From assembly GCF_014926585.1 (NCBI RefSeq), contig NZ_CP045422.1, positions 3,874,001-3,938,000 of the forward strand: a stretch of DNA of 64,000 nucleotides, in the 5' to 3' direction. This stretch comes from Devosia beringensis (GTDB taxonomy: Bacteria > Pseudomonadota > Alphaproteobacteria > Rhizobiales > Devosiaceae). Shown here one piece after another: positions 17,630 through 26,787 of this stretch. A program made the translations under genes and the position numbers. A model generated the notes under the pieces. The model saw only the letters and a list, made by a program, of their open reading frames with translations. It had not been told where the DNA came from and made no database searches. Within the stretch, counting starts at the first letter, position 1. Every line of letters starts with the position of its first letter.

Positions 17630-18439
17630 ATGCAGCCCTCCCGCGAGATTTCCCGCCTCATCGAGATCATGGCCGCCTTGCGCAATCCCGATGGCGGCTG
17701 CCCCTGGGATCTGGAGCAGGACTTTGCCTCCATCCGCCACTATACGATCGAGGAGGCCTATGAGGTTGCCGACGCCATCGAGCGCAATGATATGGGCGAC
17801 CTGCGCGAGGAACTGGGCGATCTGCTGCTGCAGCCGATTTACCACGCGCAGATGGCCAGCGAGGCCGGCCATTTCGACATTGGCGACGTGATCTTCGGCA
17901 TTACCCAGAAGCTGATCCGCCGGCATCCGCATGTCTTTGGCGAAGATGCGGCCCAGAATGCAGAGATGGCCAAGGGCCGTTGGGAGGCCATCAAGGTCGA
18001 GGAACGCGCCGCCAAGGCCGCCCGCAAGGGTGACACCACCCCGTCCCTGCTCGACGATGTGCCCCAAGTGCTGCCGGCGCTGGCCCGGGCAGAAAAGCTG
18101 ACCAAGCGCGCCGCCAAGGTCGGCTTCGACTGGCCCGATCTTGCCTCGGTAGCAGCCAAAGTGGAGGAAGAACTGGCCGAGGTGGCCGAGGCCCATGCCA
18201 GCGGCGACAAGGCCGCCGTGCATGAGGAAATCGGCGATCTGCTGTTTGCCGTGGCCAATCTGGCGCGCAAGGCCGGTGTCGATGCCGAAGGCGCGTTGCG
18301 CGACGCCAACCTCAAGTTTACCCGCCGCTTCCACCATGTCGAGGCGCGTTGCCGCGAAGACGGCATTGCGGCGGCCGAGGCTGGCCTCGACCGGCTGGAT
18401 GGCTACTGGAACGAGATCCGTGCTGCCGACAAGGCCTGA
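17630..18439 (+). CDS. mazG: Nucleoside triphosphate pyrophosphohydrolase
   Basis: MazG hydrolyses non-canonical or excess (d)NTPs to NMP and pyrophosphate. The 269-residue protein has the two tandem MazG domains of the full-length enzyme. The first has NPDGGCPWDLEQ and EEAYEVADAIERND...EELGDLLLQ; the second has EEELAEVAEAHASGD and EEIGDLLFAVANLARK. I choose ATG 17630 over the TTG at 17612. It converges with hflX, ending 31 nt from it. The hfq-hflX-mazG neighbourhood is common in Hyphomicrobiales. Confidence 0.94.
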   Translation: MQPSREISRLIEIMAALRNPDGGCPWDLEQDFASIRHYTIEEAYEVADAIERNDMGDLREELGDLLLQPIYHAQMASEAGHFDIGDVIFGITQKLIRRHPHVFGEDAAQNAEMAKGRWEAIKVEERAAKAARKGDTTPSLLDDVPQVLPALARAEKLTKRAAKVGFDWPDLASVAAKVEEELAEVAEAHASGDKAAVHEEIGDLLFAVANLARKAGVDAEGALRDANLKFTRRFHHVEARCREDGIAAAEAGLDRLDGYWNEIRAADKA

Positions 18440-18470
18440 CCGCCGTTAGCATCAACGGCCAAGCGCCCGC

Positions 18471-19847
18471 TCAGGCGTCGGAGCTGTCGATGCGGCCGTT
18501 GAAGCGTTCGAGGAAGGCTGTCTTGTGGCGCGGTTCGACCCGCACCTCAAAACCAGTGCCCTGCTCGGTCGGTTCGTCGCGCGAGATTACCTCGGTATGG
18601 GAATGCAGCCAGCCGATGTCACCGCCGGCCGAATGCGGCACATGCACATGATAGGTGCGGCTTTTCTCGCCCAGGGCCGTCTCCATGGCCAGCAGCAGCT
18701 CGTCCATGCCCTGCCCGGTCACTGCCGAAACCGGCACGACCTTGGCGACCTTGCCGGCCGGGGTAATGCCGGCCAGCGCGTCTTCGAGCGCCAGCGGCCC
18801 CTGCCCCAGCAGATCGATCTTGTTCCAGACCTCGATGATCGGCGTGGTCTCGGGTGAGACGCCAAGATCGGCCAGCACGCCGATCACGTCATGCGCCTGG
18901 GCAAGATGGTCGGGATTGGCGACGTCGCGGGCATGCAGGATCACGTCAGCGTCGAGCACCTCTTCGAGCGTGGCGCGGAACGCCGCCACCAGGTCGGTGG
19001 GCAGGTCGGCGACGAAGCCCACCGTGTCGCTGAGCATGATCTCGCGGCCATGCGGCAAAGCCAGCTTGCGCACCGTGGTGTCGAGCGTGGCAAACAGCAG
19101 GTCCTTGGCGAACACTTCGGCATGCGTCAAGGCATTGAAAATGCTCGATTTACCGGCATTGGTATAGCCAACCAGCGCCACGATCGGCGTGCCGCTGCGC
19201 TGCGCCCGCTGCTGCACACGGGTCTTCTTGACCTTGTCCAGCCGGTCTTCGAGCAGCACGATGCGGTCCATGATCTGGCGCCGATCGCTTTCGATCTGGG
19301 TTTCGCCGGGGCCGCCCATGAAGCCGCTGCCGCCACTGCCGCGCTGGCGTTCAAGGTGGGTCCAGGACCGGACGAGGCGGCCCTTCTGATAGTTGAGGTG
19401 GGCCAGCTCGACCTGCAGCACGCCTTCGCGGGTGGCGGCGCGGTCGCCGAAGATTTCAAGGATCAACCCAGTGCGGTCCAGCACCTTGGCGCCGGTCTCT
19501 GTTTCGAGGTTGCGCTGCTGGATGGCGGTCAGCTGGCAGTCGATCAGTAGCAGGTCGATCTTGTCTTCCTTGACCCGTGCCTTGAGCGTCTCGGTGTGGC
19601 CGCCGCCGATAAAGGTGGCCGGCTTGATCTCGCGCACCTTGATCACTTCGGAAAAGATCACGTCCAGCGCGATGGCGGCGGCAAGGCCTTCGAATTCGGC
19701 CTGCCGTGCATCGATGGCATGGCGCGACTGCTGGCCGCGCGTGTCCGGCACCACGATGCCAACCCGGAATGGCTGGTCGCGCTGATCAATAAACGCCTGC
19801 GGGCCGCCCTTGTGGACGGCCCCGTCGTCGTCGTCGAATTCGTTCAT
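18471..19847 (-). CDS. hflX: Ribosome-associated GTPase HflX
   Basis: HflX is a GTPase that splits stalled 70S ribosomes under stress. The 458-residue protein has the N-terminal HflX domain ([16 protein letters not shown], and the family mark [15 protein letters not shown]), a coiled-coil linker, and the G domain with [15 protein letters not shown] (G1), [12 protein letters not shown] (G2), [11 protein letters not shown] (G3) and EVWNKIDLL (G4). It starts 9 nt downstream of the hfq stop codon, so hfq-hflX is one transcription unit. Confidence 0.96.
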   Translation of the reverse strand: MNEFDDDDGAVHKGGPQAFIDQRDQPFRVGIVVPDTRGQQSRHAIDARQAEFEGLAAAIALDVIFSEVIKVREIKPATFIGGGHTETLKARVKEDKIDLLLIDCQLTAIQQRNLETETGAKVLDRTGLILEIFGDRAATREGVLQVELAHLNYQKGRLVRSWTHLERQRGSGGSGFMGGPGETQIESDRRQIMDRIVLLEDRLDKVKKTRVQQRAQRSGTPIVALVGYTNAGKSSIFNALTHAEVFAKDLLFATLDTTVRKLALPHGREIMLSDTVGFVADLPTDLVAAFRATLEEVLDADVILHARDVANPDHLAQAHDVIGVLADLGVSPETTPIIEVWNKIDLLGQGPLALEDALAGITPAGKVAKVVPVSAVTGQGMDELLLAMETALGEKSRTYHVHVPHSAGGDIGWLHSHTEVISRDEPTEQGTGFEVRVEPRHKTAFLERFNGRIDSSDA

Positions 19848-19856
19848 GAAAACTCG

Positions 19857-20108
19857 TTAGTCGCTGTCTTGGTTCTGCTCGGGATCGAACAGCTGGATGG
19901 GGGCCCCAGGCATGATCGTCGAGATCGCATGCTTGTAGACCAGCTGCGACTGCGCATCGCGGCGCAGCAGCAGGCAGAAATTGTCAAACCAGGTAATCAC
20001 ACCCTGCAGCTTGACGCCATTCACGAGAAAGATCGTGACGGGTACCTTCTGCTTGCGAACGTGATTGAGGAAGGAGTCCTGGAGGTTTTGTTGCTTTTCG
20101 TTCGCCAT
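19857..20108 (-). CDS. hfq: RNA chaperone Hfq
   Basis: Hfq forms a hexameric ring that pairs small RNAs with mRNAs. The 83-residue protein shows both Sm motifs: [20 protein letters not shown] with [17 protein letters not shown], and the late YKHAISTI. The C-terminal tail is short and acidic, as in other alphaproteobacteria. It precedes hflX by 9 nt. The 177-nt gap to ntrX upstream probably holds its own promoter. Confidence 0.97.
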   Translation of the reverse strand: MANEKQQNLQDSFLNHVRKQKVPVTIFLVNGVKLQGVITWFDNFCLLLRRDAQSQLVYKHAISTIMPGAPIQLFDPEQNQDSD

Positions 20109-20285
20109 TTAGGCCTCTTTTTCGCGGCATTGGCTGTCGCTGTTGTCGTGGCGCCGGCGCGCCCGTGGACTGCCGCTCAATCCACTCCGGCATGCATTCA
20201 CCCCGGATTAACGACTATTGCACAGAACCATTTTCCTGCCTACCCGCGCCGACTGCATGGTAGATCGGTGATATAGTCCTTTCTT

Positions 20286-21668
20286 CTAGAGCCCAAGCGA
20301 CTTTATCTTGCGATGCAGGGCGCTGCGCTCCATGCCAACAAATTCGGCGGTCTTGGAGATATTGCCGCCGAACCGCTCGATCTGGGCCAGCAGATATTGC
20401 CGCTCGAACACCTCGCGGGCGTCGCGCAGCGGCAGGCTCATCAGATGGGCCGAGGCATCGGTGTCGCCGACTGTTGGCAGCACTTCGCCGATATCGGAGG
20501 GTAGCATGGCGGCGGTAATGACGCCGTCCTCGGGCTGCTGGTCCTTCATCAGGATCAGCAGGCGCTCGATGGAGTTGCGCAATTGCCGCGCATTGCCGGG
20601 CCATTCCTGGGCCTGCAGCACCGCCATGGCATCCGAACCGACGGCCAGCCGCTGCAGATTGTGCATGCGGGCCACCTGCTCGATGAAGACCTGCACCAAA
20701 GGCGGCACGTCCTCGCGCCGCTCCTTGAGCGGGCTCAGGGGCAGCGGCACGATGGACAGGCGATGAAACAGGTCCGAGCGGAATTCGCCGCTCTCGACCT
20801 GTGCCGCCACGTTCTGCGAGCTCGAGGCGATAATGCGCACGTCGATGGGCACGGCCTGGGTGCCGCCGACGCGGTTGAAGCGGTTTTCCACCAGGGTGCG
20901 CAGCAGCACGGCCTGGGTCGCCGCCGGCAGCGTCGTCACCTCCGACAGGTAAAGCGTGCCGCCATGGGCCTTTTCCAGGGCGCCGACCTCGACCTTGAGG
21001 ATGCCGGTCTTTTCCCTGATCTCGCGGCCGAACAGCACCACCGAGACCTCCTCGGGGGCATAGAGCGAGGCATTGATCTCGACAAAGGGCGAATCGGCGC
21101 GCGGGCTGCGCTGGTGGATCATGCGGGCCACCAGTCCCTTGCCGGCGCCCGAGGGTCCGGAAATGAAGATGCGCGAATTGGTCGGCGCCGATTTCTCGAT
21201 GATGCCCCGGACGATCTGCAGCGCGCCCGAGGTGCCGACCATGTCGACATTCTTGCTGGACGAGCGCTCGCGCAGTTCGGCCACTTCATTGCGCAGCCGG
21301 GTGGCTTCCATGGCGCGCTGGGTGATGTGCAGCAGCCGGTCGATCTTGAACGGCTTTTCGATATAGTCATAGGCGCCGCGCCGGATTGCCGAGACGGCGG
21401 TCTCGACATTGCCATGGCCGGAAATCATCACTACGGGCATGTCCGGATGTTGGCTCTGCAGCACGTCGAGCAGTTGCAGGCCATCGAGGCGCGAGCCCTG
21501 CATCCAGATGTCGAGAAAGACCAGGCTCGGCCGGCGCCGGGCGATTTCATTGAGACCACTATCGGCGTCATGCGCCTGGCGGGCCTCAAAGCCCTCATCC
21601 TCCAGGATGCCGGCGATCAGGTCGCGGATGTCGTCTTCGTCGTCGATGATGAGAATATCAAGGGCCAT
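20286..21668 (-). CDS. ntrX: Response regulator NtrX with a degenerate AAA+ domain
   Basis: NtrX is the partner of the sensor NtrY in nitrogen, redox and envelope control. The 460-residue protein has a receiver domain (MALDILIIDDEDD, phosphoacceptor in VFLDIW), a central AAA+ domain and a Fis-type helix-turn-helix (ISKTAEFVGMERSALHRKI). Walker A is intact (GPSGAGKG). The Walker B region reads LYLSEV, with serine in place of aspartate, and the sigma-54-contacting GAFTGA loop is missing. NtrX in this class often lacks GAFTGA and works without sigma-54; the Walker B change is less usual. Its ATG overlaps the ntrY stop codon (TAATG). Confidence 0.95.
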   Translation of the reverse strand: MALDILIIDDEDDIRDLIAGILEDEGFEARQAHDADSGLNEIARRRPSLVFLDIWMQGSRLDGLQLLDVLQSQHPDMPVVMISGHGNVETAVSAIRRGAYDYIEKPFKIDRLLHITQRAMEATRLRNEVAELRERSSSKNVDMVGTSGALQIVRGIIEKSAPTNSRIFISGPSGAGKGLVARMIHQRSPRADSPFVEINASLYAPEEVSVVLFGREIREKTGILKVEVGALEKAHGGTLYLSEVTTLPAATQAVLLRTLVENRFNRVGGTQAVPIDVRIIASSSQNVAAQVESGEFRSDLFHRLSIVPLPLSPLKERREDVPPLVQVFIEQVARMHNLQRLAVGSDAMAVLQAQEWPGNARQLRNSIERLLILMKDQQPEDGVITAAMLPSDIGEVLPTVGDTDASAHLMSLPLRDAREVFERQYLLAQIERFGGNISKTAEFVGMERSALHRKIKSLGL

Positions 21669-24022
21669 TACTTGTGAACCGCCGCTGCAACGAGCGGCTC
21701 CTCCTGTTGGGCGATTTGGACGGCCGGTTCGGCCGCCGCCTCCGCCACTGACGTATTGTTGGGAGCCTGCAAAGGCAGTGTGAAGGTGACGCAGGCGCCG
21801 ATGCGCCCGGTGGCGTCCGGCTCGGCATCGATCAGTTCGACGATGCCGCCATGCTGTTCGATGATCCTGGCCACGATGGCCAGCCCCAGTCCGGTGCCCT
21901 TCTCGCGTGTGGTCATATAGGGCTCGAGCAGGCGCTGGCGGTTTTCCTTGGGCCAGCCCTTGCCGTTGTCCGATACCGAAATGCGCGCATGGTTGCCCTC
22001 GATATGGCCTTCAACGGTGATGGCGGGCTGCAGTTCTTCGCTGCGGTCCACTGCCTCGAAAGCCTCGACGGCGTTCTTGATCAGATTGGTCAGGGTCTGG
22101 GAGATCAGCCGGTTGTCGCACCAGGCGAGGATCGGCTCCTCGGGCAGGATGGTGGTGATGGTGATCTCGGGCAGGCGCACGCTTTCCAGGAACACGGCCT
22201 GGCGCACCGTGTCTGAGAGGTCGGACATTTCCGGCGCCGCCTCGGGCATGCGGGCAAAGGCGGAGAATTCGTCGACCATGCGGCCGATATCGCCCACCTG
22301 ACGCACGATGGTATTGATGCACTTGTCGAAAATCTCGCGATCGTCCTCGAGCCGGCTGCCATAGCGGCGGCGCAGGCGTTCGGCCGAGAGCTGGATCGGC
22401 GTCAGCGGGTTCTTGATCTCATGGGCGATGCGGCGCGCCACATCGGCCCAGGCGCTGGTGCGCTGCGCCGATTCGAGGTCCGTAATGTCGTCAAAGGTCA
22501 GCACATAGCCCTTGGACTCGGTGATCGAGCCCTCGCGCGTCAGCTGCACCTGATAGGTCCGTCGATCGGTTTCGTTGCCCAGATGGATCTGGTCGCGCAC
22601 CTGGCCGCGCCGGGCCGAGCGGGCGCGTTCGAGAATCGGCGCCAGCTGCGGCATGGCTACCTCGATGCGCTCGCCCATCAGCCCGATTTCGTCGCGCTCG
22701 AGCATCTCGCAGGCGCGCGCATTGACCAGCGTCACCGTGCCGAAGGGATCAAGCCCGATAATGCCGGCCGACACGCCTTCCACCACGGCTTCGGTGAACT
22801 GGCGGCGCTTCTCGTTCATCTCATTGGCGGTGAGCAGGGCTTCGCGCTGATGTTTAAGTTGCTGGGTCATCCGGTTGAAGCCATTGGACAAGTCGCGCAG
22901 ATCGCCACGGCCCTCCTGTACCGGGACCCGCACGTCCAGATCGCCGCCACGCACGCGGGTGGAGGCAATCATGAGGTTTCTGATCGGGTCGACGAAGCGG
23001 TTGGCCAAGGCGATGCCGATCCACAAGGCCGCCAGCAGCAGCACCACGGCCAAGCCGACATACATGATGGTGAAGGTGATCTGGAAGACCAGGCGATTGG
23101 AGGCATATTGGCGGTATTCGGTGATGTTCTCGTCGGTCAGCCGCATATATTCGAGCACTTCAGCTTCCACCGGGCGCGCCACGAAGAGAAAAGTGTCGTC
23201 ATAGCCGCGCAGCTTGATCACCGAACCGACCAGATTGACGCGCCCCGGCGCAATGGCGGCCGGGACGCCCTCCACCAGCCCGGTGGTGATGCCCTCAGGC
23301 AGCGCGGGATAGGCCCCCTGCACGGCGATCTGCGCCCGCATCAGCGTTTCGCCATCGGCCTTGACCAGCGAGGTGAAGGGCAGCGAGCGCGTTACCGCCA
23401 GGGCGGTGAGGATGCCCTGGAAACGGGAAGGGTCGGTATCGTAGGTGCTGCGGGCCTGCTCCAACTCGGTGGCGGTCCAGATGATGTCGTCGCGCAGCAC
23501 CTGGGCGTGCTCGAGCATGTAGGAGCGGGCGACGAGGCGCGAACTCTCCACCATGGCCCTGGTGCGTTCGCTGAACCACTGGTCCAGCCCCTGGTTGAGG
23601 GCGATGGTGGCCACCACGGCGACGATGGCGGCGGGAATGGCCGCCACCAAAGCAAACATGGTCACCATGCGGATCTGCATGCCGGCGCCGGCCTGCTTGC
23701 GCATGCGGGCCTGGAACAGCAGCATGGCCTCGGTCAGCACCAGGGCGATCATCAGCAGGACCAGCAGGCCGGTGACGATCCAGATCACGGTCCACATTGT
23801 GGTCGAGGGTTCGATATTGGTGGTGCCCGACAGGATCAGGAAGGAGATCGAGGACATCAGCACCGAGGCGATGACTACGACAAAGCCGAGCACGCGCAGG
23901 GGGGTATTGTTGTGCATGCTGAACAGGGGCGTACGCGCAGGCTTGCCCGCATCGCCCGGCTCGCGCATCGGCTCGTCTTCGATCGCTGTTACTTCACTCA
24001 TCAATGCCGCAAGGCACTCCAT
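21668..24022 (-). CDS. ntrY: Sensor histidine kinase NtrY
   Basis: The 784-residue membrane kinase has four predicted transmembrane segments: about three hydrophobic stretches in the first 150 residues, then an extracytoplasmic region and a further segment (VGLAVVLLLAALWIGIAL). HAMP, PAS, HisKA ([19 protein letters not shown], His is the phosphorylation site) and HATPase_c domains follow, with DNGKGWP and REKGTGLGLAIV. It pairs with ntrX, which overlaps it by 1 nt. ATG 24001 (MSEVTAIED) is an alternative start 7 codons in. The leader upstream contains a large nested inverted repeat. Confidence 0.95.
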   Translation of the reverse strand: MECLAALMSEVTAIEDEPMREPGDAGKPARTPLFSMHNNTPLRVLGFVVVIASVLMSSISFLILSGTTNIEPSTTMWTVIWIVTGLLVLLMIALVLTEAMLLFQARMRKQAGAGMQIRMVTMFALVAAIPAAIVAVVATIALNQGLDQWFSERTRAMVESSRLVARSYMLEHAQVLRDDIIWTATELEQARSTYDTDPSRFQGILTALAVTRSLPFTSLVKADGETLMRAQIAVQGAYPALPEGITTGLVEGVPAAIAPGRVNLVGSVIKLRGYDDTFLFVARPVEAEVLEYMRLTDENITEYRQYASNRLVFQITFTIMYVGLAVVLLLAALWIGIALANRFVDPIRNLMIASTRVRGGDLDVRVPVQEGRGDLRDLSNGFNRMTQQLKHQREALLTANEMNEKRRQFTEAVVEGVSAGIIGLDPFGTVTLVNARACEMLERDEIGLMGERIEVAMPQLAPILERARSARRGQVRDQIHLGNETDRRTYQVQLTREGSITESKGYVLTFDDITDLESAQRTSAWADVARRIAHEIKNPLTPIQLSAERLRRRYGSRLEDDREIFDKCINTIVRQVGDIGRMVDEFSAFARMPEAAPEMSDLSDTVRQAVFLESVRLPEITITTILPEEPILAWCDNRLISQTLTNLIKNAVEAFEAVDRSEELQPAITVEGHIEGNHARISVSDNGKGWPKENRQRLLEPYMTTREKGTGLGLAIVARIIEQHGGIVELIDAEPDATGRIGACVTFTLPLQAPNNTSVAEAAAEPAVQIAQQEEPLVAAAVHK

Positions 24023-24092
24023 TTCCGCCGCAGGCGGGGAGCCTGCCGCAATTCGGCGGACCCTTCAAGACAAATGTTGCCAAAATGTGACA

Positions 24093-24150
24093 GTCCGGCT
24101 CGGCGGCCGCGCCGCGAAAACGCGCCGGTGGCGCGTTTTCAGAGCCGGAC
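24093..24150. repeat. Nested inverted repeat between ntrY and the DMT transporter gene
   Basis: The outer arms GTCCGGCTC (24093-24101) and GAGCCGGAC (24142-24150) enclose a perfect inner stem GAAAACGCGCC (24116-24126) / GGCGCGTTTTC (24130-24140) with a 3-nt loop. It lies in the 303-nt divergent space, 71 nt before the ntrY start, so it would fold in the ntrY leader if transcribed. No T-run follows on either strand, so it is not a classical terminator. The rest of this space (24151-24325) shows nothing recognisable. Confidence 0.6.
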
Positions 24151-24325
24151 GTCCTGAGAGCTGCGCTCGAAGGGTTACCAGCGCCCGGGCTTAAACCACT
24201 CTGAGTGCTGGAGTTCAAGCTCAGGGGCAGAAGAAGCAGGATTCACCGGGTCGCGGCCCCGTCCCCCTCGACAATATCCCCACCAACAGGCACATCTTGT
24301 ACGTCCGTCAGCACAGAGTCCTCCG

Positions 24326-25228
24326 GTGTCCGCCCCCGCCCCTGCCCGCGTCGAAGCTGCCAGCCTGGCCGGCATGGGTTTGGGTGTCGCCGCCTATTCG
24401 CTGTTTGCCCTGCATGACGCCATGGTCAAGGCGGTGGTCTTCACCCTGCCCGCGCCGCAGATTCTGTTTTTCCGCAGCATGGTGATCATCACCATCTGCC
24501 TGGCCATCGGCCGCCGCCAGGTCGTGGTCGATCTCTGGCGCTCGAAGAACCGCATGCTGATCCTGGGGCGCGGCCTCATGACCATGTCGGCCTGGGTGAT
24601 GTATTACAGCGCCGGGCGCCACCTGCAGCTGGCCGAAATGACGACGCTCTATTATCTCGCGCCGGTGCTGACCACGGTGCTGGCGGTGATCTTCCTGCGC
24701 GAGCAACTGACGCTGGCGCGGGTCGGGGGCGCGGCGATCGGCTTTTTCGGCATTATCGTGGCCGCCAATCCAAGCGGCTTTGCCATCGGCTGGCCCGTGC
24801 TGATGGTGCTGGCCGCGGCGCTGTGCTGGGCAGTGGCCATGATCCTGATGCGCACCATATCGCGCAGCGACCGCACCCTGGTGCAGGTGCTGGCGCAGAA
24901 CGGCATCCATTTCGTGCTGATGGGGGCAATCTCGCTGCCGTTCTGGCAGGCCATGGGGCCGCGCGAGATCGCCCTCTGCATCGCGGCGGGCCTCGTGGGC
25001 GGCATGGGCCAGTTCACCCTGGTCGAAGCGGCCCGTGCCGTGCCGGCCAGCGTGCTGGGCACGGTGGAATATGGCGCGCTGATGTGGAGCTTCGTCTTCG
25101 GCTATCTGTTCTGGGGCGAAATGCCGGCACCCACGGTCTATGTGGGCGCCTTCTTCGTGGTGGCCGCCGGGTTGATGCTGGCGCTGAGCGAGCGCCGCCA
25201 CCGGCGGGAAATCATCGACGCGCCCTAG
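24326..25228 (+). CDS. DMT-superfamily (EamA) transporter
   Basis: A 300-residue inner-membrane protein with about ten hydrophobic segments arranged as two EamA repeats, typical of drug/metabolite exporters such as RhtA-type proteins. Visible marks are FALHDAMVKAVVF, PQILFFRSMVI and the second repeat with EYGALMWSFVFGYLFWGE. The start is GTG 24326; no strong ribosome-binding site precedes it. It lies on the plus strand between ntrC and ntrY, which are normally adjacent in this order, so it interrupts the ntr block. Its stop codon TAG is the tip of the following repeat. The substrate is unknown. Confidence 0.88.
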   Translation: MSAPAPARVEAASLAGMGLGVAAYSLFALHDAMVKAVVFTLPAPQILFFRSMVIITICLAIGRRQVVVDLWRSKNRMLILGRGLMTMSAWVMYYSAGRHLQLAEMTTLYYLAPVLTTVLAVIFLREQLTLARVGGAAIGFFGIIVAANPSGFAIGWPVLMVLAAALCWAVAMILMRTISRSDRTLVQVLAQNGIHFVLMGAISLPFWQAMGPREIALCIAAGLVGGMGQFTLVEAARAVPASVLGTVEYGALMWSFVFGYLFWGEMPAPTVYVGAFFVVAAGLMLALSERRHRREIIDAP

Positions 25229-25334
25229 AGCGTTTTCAGCAAAAGTGGCTCCACTTTTGCGGTTCGAAAACGCGACAAACCAAAGAGCTAGAGCGATTGA
25301 GACGTTTCTTAGAAACGGTGAAATGCTCTAGCGG
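25225..25334. repeat. Intergenic palindromic repeat, copy 2 (best preserved)
   Basis: About 110 bp bounded by CTAGAGCG and GCTCTAGC. The first half folds as GCGTTTTC-A-GCAAAAGTGG / CCACTTTTGC-GGTT-GAAAACGC. The second folds around CGTTTCT/AGAAACG within TAGAGCGATTG and GTGAAATGCTCTA. It has no reading frame and looks like a MITE- or BIME-type element. Copies at 4835 and 48722 share its sequence. Confidence 0.85.
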
Positions 25335-25341
25335 GCGGACC

Positions 25342-26787
25342 TCAGCTGCGCCGGCTGTGCTTGACGATCTCGATGCTGTGCGTGCGGATCTTCTTGCGCA
25401 GGGTATTGCGGTTGAGGCCGAGCAGGTCTGCCGCCTTGATCTGGTTGCCGCCACAGGCATTGAGCGCCATGGCGATCAGGGGCGCTTCGACCTTGTCGAT
25501 CACCCGCTGGTAGAGGCCCGGTGGCGGCAGGTTGGGCTCATATTCGCGCAATACCTGCCCGACATGGGTTTCAACCGCCATGGACACGTCCACCGGCCCG
25601 GTGGAGCCGGTCGAGGACGGCCGCTCGACAATGTTGAGCTCGTTCTGCACGATCTCGGCCGAGATGCTCTCATCGGCATAGAGCGCTGACAGGCGCCGCA
25701 CCAGGTTTTCCAGCTCACGCACATTGCCCGGCCAGGAATAGGCCTGCATCAGCTTGATGGCTTCGGGCGAGATCGACTTGATCGCCTCGCCTTCGCGCTG
25801 CGCCACCTTGAGGAAATGCTGCGCAAGGTCGCCGACATCGTCGATGCGCTCGCGCAGTGGCGGCAGCCGGATCGGCACCACGTTGAGGCGATAGTAGAGA
25901 TCCTCGCGGAACAGGCCCTGGCGGATCATCTGGCTGAGATCGCGATGGGTAGCGGCGACGATGCGCACATTGGTCTTGATAGAGGATCGACCGCCGACCA
26001 TGGTATATTCGCCCTCCTGCAGCACGCGCAGCAGGCGGGTCTGGGCATCCATCGGCATGTCGCCGATCTCGTCGAGAAACAGCGTGCCACCCTCGGCCTG
26101 CTCGAAGCGGCCGGACGAGCGGGTATTGGCGCCGGTAAAGGCCCCTTTTTCATGCCCGAACAGTTCGGCCTCGATCAGGTCGCGCGGGATGGCGGCCATG
26201 TTAATGGCGACGAAAGGCCCGTTGCGGCGCTTGCCGAAGTCATGCAGGGCCCGGGCCACCAGTTCCTTGCCGGTGCCGCTCTCGCCGGTGATCATCACCG
26301 TGAGGTCGGTCTGCATCAGCCGCGCCAAAGCCCGGTAGATGTCCTGCATGGCGGTCGAGCGGCCGACCAGCGGCATGGTCTCGCCGGGCTCCTCGGCCTG
26401 GCGGTCGGCATTAGTGGGCTTTTTGGCGTCGGCCAGGGCGCGCGCCACCACCGAGAGCACCTCGGTAATGTCGAAGGGCTTGGGCAGGTATTCATAGGCG
26501 CCCACTTCAGACGCGCGGATGGCGGTCATGAAGGTATTCTGCGCTGACATCACGATCATGGGCAGCTCGGGACGGAGCTTCTTGATCTTGGGCATGACCT
26601 CGAAGGCATTGCCGTCGGGCATGGCCACGTCGGTGATCAGGATATCGCCCTCGCCCCGGCTGACCCAATTCCACATGGTGGAGATATTGCCGGTGGGGCG
26701 CACCTCATAGCCGGCGCGGGTCAGGGCCTGGTTGAGCACCATGCGGATAGCCGCATCATCATCGGCGAGCAGGACAACATGGCTCAT
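25342..26787 (-). CDS. ntrC: Nitrogen regulation response regulator NtrC
   Basis: NtrC, phosphorylated by NtrB under nitrogen limitation, activates sigma-54 promoters. The 481-residue protein starts at ATG 26787 ([17 protein letters not shown]), overlapping the ntrB stop codon as ATGA; the longer frame to 26880 lies in ntrB. It has a receiver domain ([11 protein letters not shown]), a sigma-54 AAA+ domain with [15 protein letters not shown], the intact loop [10 protein letters not shown] and [10 protein letters not shown], and a Fis-type helix-turn-helix ([18 protein letters not shown]). All key residues are present. Confidence 0.97.
   Translation of the reverse strand: MSHVVLLADDDAAIRMVLNQALTRAGYEVRPTGNISTMWNWVSRGEGDILITDVAMPDGNAFEVMPKIKKLRPELPMIVMSAQNTFMTAIRASEVGAYEYLPKPFDITEVLSVVARALADAKKPTNADRQAEEPGETMPLVGRSTAMQDIYRALARLMQTDLTVMITGESGTGKELVARALHDFGKRRNGPFVAINMAAIPRDLIEAELFGHEKGAFTGANTRSSGRFEQAEGGTLFLDEIGDMPMDAQTRLLRVLQEGEYTMVGGRSSIKTNVRIVAATHRDLSQMIRQGLFREDLYYRLNVVPIRLPPLRERIDDVGDLAQHFLKVAQREGEAIKSISPEAIKLMQAYSWPGNVRELENLVRRLSALYADESISAEIVQNELNIVERPSSTGSTGPVDVSMAVETHVGQVLREYEPNLPPPGLYQRVIDKVEAPLIAMALNACGGNQIKAADLLGLNRNTLRKKIRTHSIEIVKHSRRS

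Noticed and set aside
22421..24157. 578-residue plus-strand open frame
   Set aside because: Lies opposite ntrY, whose kinase motifs are unambiguous. The frame is rich in His, Gly and Asp repeats typical of antisense shadows.
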